DNA from: Prorocentrum cordatum
Taxonomy: Eukaryota; Sar; Dinophyceae; Prorocentrales; Prorocentraceae
NCBI GenBank assembly: GCA_963575745.1
Contig: CAUYUJ010012636.1
Coordinates: forward strand, 113,036 to 177,035
Direction of reading: 5' to 3'
DNA: 64,000 nt
Position 1 is the stretch's first letter. The number at the start of each line of letters is the position of its first letter. Of the stretch, positions 34,014 through 44,600 are shown piece after piece. The position numbers were made by a program, and so were the translations under genes. The notes under the pieces were generated by a model. That model had not been told where the DNA came from. It saw only the letters and a program-made list of their open reading frames with translations, and searched no databases.

Positions 34014-34430
34014 GCGAGTGCAGAGAAAAAAAAAATAAAAAAAACGCTCGCTTGAAGCAATTGATGCTGTCGCTTGCGCAACAATGGCTATCACGACGCA
34101 AGAAAGGCATGGATTAGTAAACAAAACAACCGAAATCAGCTGAATCATTGCTTGTTTTTTATCGCCCAGGCGTATGCCATAGTTTTTGAGCTGGGTCCAG
34201 CCGCGGCGACAAGAAGACCTTCTGATGATCTCGCCAAAAAGGGAGATGACTCAACTGATGTGCTTCCGAAGGACCACAACACAAGGAGAAGAGGCGTCGG
34301 GCTAGCGGCGCGGCTGTCGGACTGTCCTCTTATCGTTGTCCCCCCCTCCTATCGCGTCCTCCGCACCTCTCTTCACTCTTCCCTCCCCTCGCATTCCCCG
34401 CCTCCCTCCTCCTCCCCTCCTCTCCCTCCC

Positions 34431-34452
34431 CTCCACAATTACACAATATGAA
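34431..34452. repeat. Left end of dispersed repeat D1, separated from the rest
   Basis: CTCCACAATTACACAATATG here matches CTCCACAATTACTCAATATG at 2687, 7839 and 13061. The following D1 sequence resumes only at about 35746. Confidence 0.75.
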
Positions 34453-34497
34453 AACTAGAACCACGCGCGCGCTTCGCGCGCGCTTAGGTTCTAGTTT
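34452..34497. repeat. 46-base hairpin with GCGCGCGC stem
   Basis: Outer arms AAACTAGAACC and GGTTCTAGTTT pair perfectly. Inside, GCGCGCGC-TTC-GCGCGCGC forms a second perfect stem. It sits at the left edge of the 303-bp array. Confidence 0.9.
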
Positions 34498-35695
34498 GCT
34501 CCGAAAACGGTGTTCGCAAGCACGGGTCCGATTCCGTGGCGATTCCGGGGCCCTTTTGGAAGGCCTCTTGGAGCCTTCTTGGGGCGTCTTGACGGCCTCG
34601 TGGCCCTTCTGGAGGCCATGTTGGGCCGTATCGGAGCGCTCCGGGGGCCCTCTCGGGGCGACCGGGAAGTCTCTTGGGCCATCTTGGGCGGACTGGGAGG
34701 CCCGGGGGCCGCCCGAGGAGCGTCCCAGGAAGCCCTCCTAGGCCCTCTTAGCGCTGTCCTCAGGCGTCCTGGGGCGTCCTTGGGCGCCTCCTGGGGCTGT
34801 CTGACAACTCGGACAGCCAAGGGATGAGATATCCTAAAAATGTACGTTTTACGAAGGGAATGGGGCCATTTTGGTTTCCCGGGGCGCTCTTGGGGGGCCT
34901 CTTGGAGGCCTCTTGGGGCGGTTTGATGGCCTCTTGTCCCTTCTGGAAGCGATCTTTGGCGGTCTTGAAGCGATCCTGGGCTTCTCTCGGCGCTCTTGGA
35001 GCCTTCTTTGGCGGACTGGGAGGCCCGGGGGCCGCCCGAGGAGCGTCCCGGGAGGCCTTCCTGGGCTGTCTTCGGGCTATCCTAGGGCGCCTCGTGGGGC
35101 TTTCGGACCGCTCCGACAGCTAAGGGAGCTGATATCGTAAAAATGTACGTTTTACGAAAGGAATGGGGCCATTTTGGTCTCCCGGGGCGCTCTTGGGGGG
35201 CCTCTTGGAGGCCTCTTGGGGCGGTTTGATGGCCTCTTGGCCCTTCTGGAAGCGATCTTTGGCGGTCTTGAAGCGATCCTGGGCTTCTCTCGGCGCTCTT
35301 GGAGCCTTCTTGGGCGGACTGGGCAGCCCGGGGGCCGCCGGAGGAGCGTCCCGGGAGGCCCTCCTGGGCCGTCTTGGGGCTGTCCTCAGTCGTCCTGGAG
35401 CGTCCTTGGGCGCCTCGTGGGGCTTTCTGGCCGCTCCGACAGCTAAGGGAGCTGATATCGTAAAAATGTACGTTTTACGAAGGGAATGGGGCCATTTTGG
35501 TCTCCCGGGGCGCTCGTGGGGGGCCTCTTGAAGGCCTCTTGGGGCGGTTTGAGCGCGTCTTGACCCTTCTGGAAGCGATCTGTGGCGGTCTTGAAGCGAT
35601 CCTGGGGTTCTCTCGGCGCTCCTGAAGCCCTCTTGGGCGGGCTGGAACGCGCGGGGGCCGCCGGAAGGGCGCCCCGGGAGAGGGCCGCACCCTAT
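34498..35695. repeat. ~303-bp tandem array (four copies)
   Basis: Units run from a short palindrome (CGTAAAA-ATGTACG-TTTTACG, at 34834, 35136 and 35459) through GGGGCCATTTTGG, CTTGGGGGGCCTCTTGG, GAAGCGATC and GGAGGCCCGGGGGCC. Spacing is 302 then about 323 bases. The first and last copies are partial. Frames of about 100 codons in each copy are by-products of the repeat. Confidence 0.9.
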
Positions 35696-35745
35696 ATACA
35701 AGGGAGGTTCCGGCCCGGGGCCCGGGGCCCGGGATCTCCCATATA

Positions 35746-36355
35746 TGTATATACTCTCCCACTCCCCCTGATGGCGTCCCGAAGATATCCGGCCCCCCCC
35801 CCCGCGTATTGTTTTTTTACACACAGGATTCCCGGGAAACGGGTTTTCGCTCTCGCCGAGGCGCCCGCCTCATTTTCGGGCCCCGCTCGTTCCGAATCGT
35901 GCTCCCGCTGCAGCGCTGGCCTCATTTCCGTGCTTCCGCTCGTTCCGAATCGTGCTCCCGCTGCAGCGCTGGCCTCATTTCCGCGCTTCCGCTCGTTCCG
36001 ACTCGTGCTCCCGCTGCAGCGCTGGCGTCATTTCCCGTGCCATGCCAAAGCACACGCGCACACACGCACACACACACACACACCACCACCACCACCACCA
36101 CCACCACCACCACCACCACCACCACCACCACCAGCACCACCAGCACCACCAGCAGCAGCAGCACCACCACCACCAGCACCAGCACCAACACCACCACCAC
36201 CACCACCACCACCACCACAACCACGCACACGCACGCACGCACGCACGCACGCGCACCACCACCCACTAGTCCGCGGATAGAGAAAATCAGCGCCATGGTA
36301 AGGGATGGGAGGGAGGGGTAGGACGTCAGATATGACGCGCGCGCACCTAGCTTGC
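35746..36355. repeat. Dispersed repeats D1 and D2 outside the array
   Basis: Begins TACTCTCCC and CCCCTGATGGCG, then C and T runs. Three copies of a 53-54 bp block follow (GCTCGTTCCGAATCGTGC, CTGCAGCGCTGGC, 35885-36040), then (CAC)n with CAG and (CACG)n tracts (36081-36252), and D2 from 36266 (GATAGAGAAAATCAGCGCC). This is the same order as 13061-13680. Confidence 0.8.
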
Positions 36356-36440
36356 CCCTCCCCCTCCCTCCCCTCCCCTTTTCTCCCTCCCCCATTGCCC
36401 CTCTCCTCTCGCCTCTTCCGCCTCCCACAGGGAGAAAGGA

Positions 36441-36560
36441 AAATGGTAGAGAGAGAGAGAGAGGGAGAGAGAGAGGGAGAAAAGAGAGAGAGAGAGAGAG
36501 AGAGAGATAGAGGAAGAGAGAGAGAGAGGAGAGAGGGATAGAGAGAGAGATAGAGAAAAC
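36441..36560. repeat. (GA)n microsatellite
   Basis: AGAGAG with GGG and TAG interruptions. Confidence 0.95.
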
Positions 36561-36611
36561 GCATAATTATAATATATAAAGAAGCAAAAGAAGGTGGACG
36601 ACCCCCCACTC

Positions 36612-36639
36612 GACAACGAATCTTTTCAGATTCGTTGTC
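36612..36639. repeat. Perfect 12-bp-stem hairpin
   Basis: GACAACGAATCT, loop TTTC, AGATTCGTTGTC. It shares ACAACGAAT with the hairpin at 32735. It is not followed by a T run, and in a eukaryote it is not a terminator. Confidence 0.9.
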
Positions 36640-38460
36640 AAGCAACCTCAAAGGAAAACGATCACAAGAGCCACTCAGGGTGAGAACCGTTTGGGGAACG
36701 ATGGAAAACATGCAGCCGTTGAAAACTTAACGAGAAGATCGCGCCCTTGCTTGCAAACACCCGCTGACGGGTGATGACGGCAGAAGGTGGTAGAGCAGGC
36801 GCTGGAGCAGAGCGATGGTTGCATGATAGATTCCCAACGAGCTCCCGGTCCCCGTCTCACGTGCTCCATTGCTTCATGGGTCAGCCCGCCCTCGTGGCGA
36901 TACTCGGGAACGGGGCCGAGCGAATTCGTCTTGTCCACGCGCTTCACCACCTCTCCAAACACCGCCTCAAAAGCAGAGGGAAGAAAAGTACCGAGAGCAC
37001 GCGGCGGCGGGACGAGGCGCCGAAAGCACGCAGAACGGAACGGGCAGGCAAGGGTTATGTTGCTCCCATCGTACTTAAGGACCACATCCCAAAAGTAATT
37101 TCGAGCACCCGGAAGTGTCGAAAGAGTGTCGAAACAGTGTCGAAACAGTGTCGAACGAGTGTCTCCCAGGGCCAGACACGTGAGAACCTCGAAATTCGGT
37201 TTTTTTTCTGGTGCTCGAAATTCTTTCTGGTGATCCAGGCTAAAGTAGGTTGGGACATCATAAGGCAAGGGGCGAAGGGGGGGGAGAGGGGGGCAGGGAG
37301 GGGGAACAACGGAGCGTCGAAGGCGCGCCGCGGGTAACTCCAGGGGGGCGGTTTGCCACAGCTAGGTCTCTCCTGCACCGTCCTGGCCCGACACGGCGGG
37401 CACTCACAAAGAATGGCCCCTGCGGCACCACACACCACCCAGCATCCTCCTCCTACCCCTCTGTGCACCCCCAATTTTTAACAGAAAGAGAGCCGGAGCG
37501 AATAGTTCCAGCGCCAGAAGCGCACAAGGGGTATTGTGCACAGTAGCGCGTGGCCAGGAGAGGTCTGAGCCCAAGGACAAGCACAAGGGCCCCGCGCAAG
37601 ACGCACGAGGTCCCCCGCTCATGGCCTCCGCACAGGACTCGCGCGAGCACCCTTCCTATTCAGAGTAAGAACTTTGCGCTTCGCGCTGCGAGGCAGCGAG
37701 AGGCGATGTCCTCCTCGCGCTCAAGCGCCGCCGGCCGAAGAGAGGCGCGGTGCTCTGCGGGCCCCTGCTGGTGGCACAGCTCATCCTGCGCCTCCTCCTG
37801 CTCCTGGACATCTGTCGAAAGTTCAGGAGGCAACTTGAATCTTCAATGTTCGTCGGATCCACGCCGGATTTACGTCGCAACATCGCCGTGCGAACGTCGT
37901 CCCATATCTGACGGGGCGGACGTGTGGACTGGATGGTAGAACTACTGCGCGCCGCACGAGGTGTCCAGGGTGTTCCTCGCAGTGCTCGTGCTCCTTCACG
38001 ATCGGTTGAACGTTTTACCTGGGAGATACTCTGCCAGCAGAGAGCCTGTCCACCACGCTGCCAGGCAGAGTCAAAATTGCAGCACTGTTCGATTTCCAGC
38101 GAGGGAGTTGGTCTCGCGTTGCAGCGCGCTCGCGTGTAGATTCAATAATCGACGCGTGTGCGATGTGTGCCGTCCATCCTGCGTCCTCCCTCCACCCGCA
38201 TCCCGACGTCATGTCTCCTCTTTTTCCGATGTTCCCTCTCCCCTCATCGGTCCTCCCTCTTGGCACTTCCCTCCTCCCTCGCAATCCCTCCTCCCTCCCC
38301 CCTCCACTTGCCAGCTACTCCGACTCGAGAACCTCACAGCTCGGCCCATGCCTCTCCCCACCGACAATACTGGTACGTCAGGGCCCGATGCTTCCCACCC
38401 GGGGCCAGTCCCTACCAGCACGAAGTGCTCGACGCTGGCGTTCGAGGTTCGAAGATCGAG
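36640..38460. other. Mixed sequence upstream of the large retroelement, no gene recognised
   Basis: Contains about five copies of a 12-bp unit (CAGTGTCGAAA) at 37112-37165. Open frames up to 230 codons show no known family. Confidence 0.4.
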
Positions 38461-38466
38461 GCTCGA

Positions 38467-38725
38467 GGTTCGTTTTCTCCTCCTCCTCCTCCTCCTCCTC
38501 CTCGCTCCTCCTCCTCCTCCTCTCGATGCCTACCCCTCCTCCTCCTCCTCCTCCTCCTCCGCCTCCTACTCCTCCTCCTCTTCCTCCTCCTACCTCCTCT
38601 CTAGCTCCTCCTCCTCTCCTCGCTCCTCGCTCCTCGCAAAATCGCTCCTCCCACTCCTCGCACTCTCGCTCCTCCCATCCTCCTCGCCCCTCCTCGCTCC
38701 TCCTCCTCCTCCTCCTCCTCCTGGA
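38467..38725. repeat. (TCC)n microsatellite
   Basis: Imperfect CCT trinucleotides left of the assembly gap. Confidence 0.95.
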
Positions 38726-38900
38726 TCCCAATTTCCGGCAGAACGTCGCTATCGTCGGGTGCGGTGGTCCAGGCCTGCCCGCCCTGAATACAGGTAGCCG
38801 GCGCCCGTCAACAGACGCTCCCAGACCGCTGGGGTGGCCCCACCCTGATAGATCCTGCAGGGCGGGCGCCTCGACGAGCGCGCTCCCGCGGCACCCAGAA

Positions 38901-39000
38901 NNNNNNNNNNNNNNNNNNNNNNNNNNNNNNNNNNNNNNNNNNNNNNNNNNNNNNNNNNNNNNNNNNNNNNNNNNNNNNNNNNNNNNNNNNNNNNNNNNNN
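38901..39000. other. Assembly gap of exactly 100 N
   Basis: 100 N is a conventional placeholder for a gap of unknown length. It is followed by (TCCCTCC)n. The 5' end of the large retroelement is probably missing here. Confidence 1.
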
Positions 39001-39248
39001 TCCCTCCTCCCTCCTCCCTCCTCCCTCCTCCCTCAGTCGCCGTGACCTGCTCGAGGTGTTTGGGTGCAGGCCACAGTGGCCTGCGACACCTCCGCGGTCG
39101 CGCGACCACGGGCGCCGCCACGCCGCGCGGCCCCGATCGGGATCCGGCCTGGCACCGCCGCCGCCGCAAGGAGCGTGCCGACGCACGCGTGCTCCTGCGG
39201 CTAGGCGCGGCGGCCGGCCTCCTGGACAGACACCACAGCAGCAGCAGG

Positions 39249-40613
39249 ATGGCGCCAGGGGATCGTGCATCGTCGCGATCGACGGGCCATACGTCAACCT
39301 GGCGCTGCTCATTCGTGAAGTGCAGCCAGGACAATTTTGCTTCGAGAACGACGTGCAGAGGCTGCGGAGCGCCCAAGGGAGGAGGAGGCGGAGGCCAGAA
39401 GGACAAGGCCAAGCCCCCCTGGAGGAAGCGCTCAGCCTCAGCAGACAGAAGAGGAGGTCAAAGGAGAGGAGCTGCGGCAGGAGACCACGGTGATGCGGGC
39501 GCAGGAGTGCCAGCAGCCTCGGGCAACATCGGCATCCTGCCCATGCTGCCGAAGCAGGCTCAGCATCACCCCAGCTGGCTGACCGCCCTGCCGATCGCAG
39601 CAGGACTCAAGCGCCACAGGGAGTCCTTACGCAAGGCGATGGTGGCGGCGGCCGAGGCGGCGAGGGCGATCCGCAGCATGCCGCCCGAGCAGGTCTCCCC
39701 GCAGCGCCTCAAGCAGGCGGAGAACGAGTACGCCGCGCTCCACTGCCAGGTCATCCTAGCTAAGGACCCGACCACGCGCATGGAGAAGCAGGAGCAGTTC
39801 GTCAACAAGGCCAAGAAGGCGCTGACGGCCGCCAAGGACGCCCAGTTCGCCGCGGAGCCGGCGGCAGAGGCGTGCAAGGCGGAGACGGCCAAGGCCCAGA
39901 AGGAGTACCAGCACGCGCAGGAGTTCATGGCGCAGATGGCGCAGCTCGAACACTGGCGCGCCTACCCTCCAGAGGGTGGACCCTCCGCCGCTGCGGAGCC
40001 AGCCGCGCACAAGTTCGCCAGGGAGGCGGCGGTGCCGGACGACAGCGACGAGGAGATTGAGGACGCGGACGACGATGTCTACGGAGGAGGCTCGTCGGGG
40101 CAGCAGCAGATGCCAGTGAGACCAGCTTGGTCACACACAGGCACGGCCCAGGATCAGAACCGCGTGGCGAAGCTGGAGACACAGATGGGGCCCATGCAGG
40201 ACACGCTGGGGCAGATCCTTGCTGCGCTCAATGGGCAGCCCCTCCAAGGCCAACCCCCACAGGCGGCAGGAGCGGAGGACATCCCCGTTCCAAGTGGAGG
40301 AAGGCTGCCAACCAGCCAGAAGAGCGCAGGCAAGGCTGCCAAGTCCCCGGCCAAGGCGTTTGCGGAGCCGCCGCCGCCAGGCCAGAGGAGGCCGGCCCTG
40401 TCGTCTGGAGGTGCAGCCACGGACACCGCAGAGGGAGCAGTCAAGGTCATGAAGGACGAGAACGGCGACCCAGTCGTGGTTGAAGTGGCGTCCGCCCGAG
40501 CCCCACTCCAGGAGCTGCAGCAGTGTCAGACGCCACCCGCCGCAGACGAGAACGCCATGAGGGACGTCAGAGTGGGGCAGCGGCTGGATGCCAACGGGCG
40601 GCCGTTGGGCTAG
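39249..40613 (+). CDS. Retroelement ORF1: RanBP2-type zinc finger plus coiled-coil protein
   Basis: The ATG at 39249 gives 454 codons; the frame is open upstream to the gap, so the true start may be missing. Residues 18-39 are W, C20, C25, N29, C36, C39 in the exact spacing of a RanBP2 zinc ribbon (W-x-C-x4-C-x3-N-x6-C-x2-C), a fold that binds single-stranded RNA or ubiquitin. An Arg/Lys/Gly-rich stretch follows, then an Ala/Glu/Lys/Gln-rich helical region (about residues 135-240) likely to form a coiled coil, and an acidic patch (DDSDEEIEDADDD). The end is Pro/Gly/Ala-rich. ORF1 proteins of non-LTR elements bind their RNA; this layout fits, but function is inferred. The next domain lies in the -1 frame. 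Confidence 0.75.
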   Translation: MAPGDRASSRSTGHTSTWRCSFVKCSQDNFASRTTCRGCGAPKGGGGGGQKDKAKPPWRKRSASADRRGGQRRGAAAGDHGDAGAGVPAASGNIGILPMLPKQAQHHPSWLTALPIAAGLKRHRESLRKAMVAAAEAARAIRSMPPEQVSPQRLKQAENEYAALHCQVILAKDPTTRMEKQEQFVNKAKKALTAAKDAQFAAEPAAEACKAETAKAQKEYQHAQEFMAQMAQLEHWRAYPPEGGPSAAAEPAAHKFAREAAVPDDSDEEIEDADDDVYGGGSSGQQQMPVRPAWSHTGTAQDQNRVAKLETQMGPMQDTLGQILAALNGQPLQGQPPQAAGAEDIPVPSGGRLPTSQKSAGKAAKSPAKAFAEPPPPGQRRPALSSGGAATDTAEGAVKVMKDENGDPVVVEVASARAPLQELQQCQTPPAADENAMRDVRVGQRLDANGRPLG

Positions 40614-40651
40614 TTTACCCGGGCCAGCCCCCGCTACCGTCTTCAGCGGCG

Positions 40652-41665
40652 ATGGAAGCAACAGGGGTGTGTGGCCTGGTAGACAGCGCCGCCACTACGT
40701 CTTCACCTACAGAGGCGCTGCCAGGGAGTGGTGTGGTTACGCCGATACCAGACACAGCAGCAGCCATGGCCGTGCTGAGGGCAGCATGGCCGATCTCCAT
40801 CGACAAGGGATTCGTCGAGCACGGAGAACAATACCTTTACAGCTCCACCGAGGGAGTACTTTCCAAGTGCTCGCGTCTGCAGGGCGATTTTGATCCAAGC
40901 CTGTTCGAGACGCTACTCATCTACGCGGATGGCTCAGGCGGCAGTGCGCATGGTCATCGCCCTGGGCCCCTGGCCTGGGCCTTCGTCGTGCTGGGCTACA
41001 CGCATGACGACGAGTTCGTGCTCATCGGCACGATGGGGGATGCGATGCCGACGCTAGGGGACCAGTTCAGCCAGCCGTCAGGTGCCGCAGAGATATGCGC
41101 GATGATTGCCGCGATCCTCTGGCTCTTGCATCTCAAGGTGGCTGAGGACGAGACGGGCATGCACGCGCAGCTGCCAGTGATCAGCTTCTACACCGACAAC
41201 AACTACGCGGTCGACCTCGGGAGGGGAGGAGCCGCGCTGGAGCACTACGCGCCGTGCGCCAGCTTCCTGGACAGCATCGTCAAGGTGCTGAGGCACAGCG
41301 CGGAGGACATCCTCTGGTCGCACGTCAGCGGCCACATGGCGGACCCGTGGAACGAGCTCGCCGACACCGTCGCCACGCTGGCCAGGGGCGGCCTCATCGC
41401 GTGGCCCAACGACTTCGACCTTTGGGAGCGCATGGAGCAGGTGCTGCCGCAGGCGCCCTGGCTGTGGCTCAGTGTTGCCCCTCAGGCCGAGAGACTTCAA
41501 TATCCGCTCCCAGGCCGCCCCGTCCCAGTCCTCGAGCCCCCGTCCCAAGGCCTCCAGAGTTTCCTCCTGAAGCACCTGTCCCAGGGAGAGAATGGCCCGC
41601 TGGGGGAGGGCCGAAGCAAAAGGAGGGGGAGGGGCAACCCAGCAAGCCACGGAAGCTTCGGCTAG
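40652..41665 (+). CDS. Retroelement RNase H domain
   Basis: This frame is open from 40523; the first ATG is at 40652 (337 codons). The RNase H core is clear: IYADGSGG with Asp93, GAAEICAMIAAILWLL with Glu147, FYTDNNYAVD with Asp182, and SHVSGHMADPWNELADT with His228 and the last Asp (238). All four acidic residues for two-metal catalysis are present. In a retroelement it would degrade template RNA in the RNA-DNA hybrid. It is -1 relative to ORF1, overlaps it by 91 bases, and precedes the endonuclease. In most non-LTR elements RNase H follows the RT. The stop at 41663-41665 falls just where the endonuclease begins in the next -1 frame, so a fusion by frameshift is likely. Confidence 0.85.
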   Translation: MEATGVCGLVDSAATTSSPTEALPGSGVVTPIPDTAAAMAVLRAAWPISIDKGFVEHGEQYLYSSTEGVLSKCSRLQGDFDPSLFETLLIYADGSGGSAHGHRPGPLAWAFVVLGYTHDDEFVLIGTMGDAMPTLGDQFSQPSGAAEICAMIAAILWLLHLKVAEDETGMHAQLPVISFYTDNNYAVDLGRGGAALEHYAPCASFLDSIVKVLRHSAEDILWSHVSGHMADPWNELADTVATLARGGLIAWPNDFDLWERMEQVLPQAPWLWLSVAPQAERLQYPLPGRPVPVLEPPSQGLQSFLLKHLSQGENGPLGEGRSKRRGRGNPASHGSFG

Positions 41666-44600
41666 CTGTAGCCAATGTCCTGACGCTCGACCCCAGGAAG
41701 TCCAGGGTGAGCAAGGGGAAAGCTTTCACAGGTGTCCTCATCCCAGGAAGGATGCAGTCCCTTGCGCAGCAGTTCGGGGACGCGGGCTACCACCTGGTCG
41801 GCACGCTCGAGACCAGGGTCCCCGCCGAGTCCGTCGTGAGAGTGGGCCACTACCTGGTGCTCCACACTGCTGCCGCAGAAGGAGGACGCTTCGGGGTCTC
41901 GCTGTGGGTCAACACAGTGGGCCAGCTGGGCGAGGACGGCCCCGCCCTGCAGGAGCAGCACGTGGCGATTGTGCACAAGGGGCCGACCCGCATGCTGGCG
42001 TGCATCAGGGCGCCCTTCCTCCACTGCGACATCCTTGTAGGACATGCCCCACACAGCCACAGGCCCCCAGGTGAGATCAGGGACTGGTGGGAGCACACCC
42101 AAAGGATCGTCGACAAGAGGCCCGACCCCAGCCCGTGGCTCTCCACCCTGGTCGACGCCAATGCCCAGGGGGGGTCGGTCTCCACGGTCGGCATCGGAGA
42201 GTACGGCGCGCAGAAGGAGAACCTCCCAGGGGCCTGCCTCCGCAAATACGTCAAGCGCACCGACTCCTGCCTGCCCTCCACGCTGGCCCAGTCCAGAAAC
42301 AACGTCTACGCCACGTGGACTCCGTCGAGGGCCAGGTCTGCAGAGGTTGGCAAGCGCATCGACTACATCGCGGTACCGCAGGAGCTGCTACAGCATGTGG
42401 GCGATCAAGGGGTCAACGACAACATCGAGCTCGCGGTCTCCCACAAGGACCACGCGGTGGTGGACCTAGAGGTGCAGCTCCCGCAGGGCCAAGACGGGGA
42501 AAGGCCGCCCAGGTGGCAGCGCCCCAAGGTGGACAAGACCAAGCTCACCACGTTCTCCTGCCAGGTGAGGTTCGACGAGCTGATGGGGCAGGTGCAGCAC
42601 CCGGCAGCGAACGCCCACCCCAACGACCACGCGGATTACCTCGACAGCCAGGTGCTGAAGGCGGCGGAGGAGGCCTTCCCGCTTGAGCCAACGGCGCCAA
42701 AGCCGACATGGGAATCGCCAGCCACGCAGGACCTCTGCAACGTCAGGGCGCTGCTCCTAAGGACAACAAGGAAGGCCAGGAATCGCCTGGGCCACATCAT
42801 GCTGGTGGTCACGATGGCGGCATGGGCCAACTGCTGCGACCAGGGGCTGTGGCACAACCTGAGGACAGCAGTGGCAAGTATCGAGAAGAAGCAGGGTCAC
42901 GTGCGACAAGGTCGTGGAACCATGCCGTACGGCGCTGCAGAACTATCGCCAGGTGCACGACTTCTCGGCCATGGTCATGGGCCAGCAGCACCCTGCAAAG
43001 ATAAAGAGGCAAGGAAGGAGAACGACGCAGTATCCCAAGGCAGCACCTCGAAGCACGTGACCTTCAACGAGGTGCCCGACTTCGACATCCCAGCTGAAGC
43101 AGGGGACGCCCAGGATACAAAGACATGGGCACGATGGCCAGCGACTACAAGCATTGCCCCCATCGACCCGCCACTCTCGTGGGCAGACTGCGCGGACAAC
43201 AGCGACCTGGAGGACCCGGACAGGGCCCAAGACCCCCACGTCGAAGGCCACGGGGGGCACGCTGGCGGCAGATGGTGCGTGGGCCAGAGTGAAGGCATGC
43301 TGCAACCCAAGCACGACGAGCTCTTGTTAAGTCAAGCCGTCGGGGAAGCATCGGACAACCTGAGACGGACCAACACCAGAAGCAGCCAAGCATCCGCAGT
43401 GCAGCAGGGCGACGTGCAGCAGCCTGCGGACATGTGCGACCCGCCGCAGGAGGACCCGATAGACGAGGAGGAGGACCTGAGGGAGCACATGGAGGAGCGC
43501 TCCAGCTTCTGGGTCTACAACCTAGCAGAGGCCGAAGGCAGCCACAGGTCATGGAAGCTGTGGTGCGTACCCGTCGTCAAACGTCTCCTACGACGACACC
43601 CCGCGAGGCTACGTGCCATCCAGGATACCAGGGACGGCGAGGCCAAGCACGTCGACCGCATCGCAGAGGACATCTGCGAGGCCGCCTGGAGCAACACGGT
43701 GGACCGCAGGGCCGGCATGACCAACTGGATCTGGTGGCAGGATCGCCAAGGCGAGCACGCCAGCAGAGACAGGCTGGTGGCGGAGCACTGGCGCACCTTG
43801 GACAACATTCGTGCTGAATTTCGTGATATACTTGGAAGGCGGGCTCCGCCTGAAGGCACAAGGCGTCGTCGGCGACTCGAACCAGGTCCACCAGCAGGAG
43901 CAGGTGCTGACCAGTGGCGAGGTGAAGCTGATGGAGGCAGCCATGTCTTGCCGAAGTCAGAGCGGGGCGCCTCGGTGCTCCTCGAGCCGAGAGCGTCCCA
44001 AGTCGTCGCCACTGGTCTGCCCGATGCCTCGATTGGCCACGCTTTGCCAAGGTCAGAACCGGCAGCCCCGGTGCTCCTCGAACCGAGGGCTGCCTCACGC
44101 GTCGCCACGCTGCCGGATCGAAGCAAGCAGTCCAACAAGAGAGGCACTTTCAGCCAGCAGCCCAAGCTACAGAGGCCCGACGGACACCTGTTCCACGAGC
44201 GCCTGGCGATCAGCCCGACCCAGACGCTCATCAGGGCCATAGAGGAGGCGGGGGACGACTGGGAGACCCTGCTGCCGCCCCTCTACTGGATGGCGACCAT
44301 AATCCAGACCAAGACAGAGGCCCTGAGCCAGTGGCGCTGGAAGCTGGCGGGCGCAGACATCCTGGCGTCGCACCGCCAAGACGGCCGTGATCATTACCAC
44401 CGCATTGCAGGTGACATACGGGACGCATGGGACAAGAGGCAAACGGATGTAGCGTTTGCACGGCTGAGGGGAATGGGCATCGGCTCTCAGAAGCGCATGA
44501 TGAGCAAGTGCCTCCCGTCGGTCAAGCTCCTCGACGGCACGTATGCCACGTCGCAGGCGCAGATGGGGAACAGGTGGCTCCAGCACTTCAGCCTAGTCGA

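Noticed and set aside
36612-36639. Rho-independent terminator
   Set aside because: Stem without a T run, no upstream gene, and a eukaryotic context.
38163-40613. One 816-codon open frame across the N gap
   Set aside because: The part before 39000 is TCC microsatellite and the gap length is arbitrary, so the frame across it is meaningless. Only 39249-40613 is kept.
41254-41640. Start of the endonuclease protein at 41254
   Set aside because: This stretch is the shadow of the RNase H frame; conserved endonuclease residues begin only at 41641.
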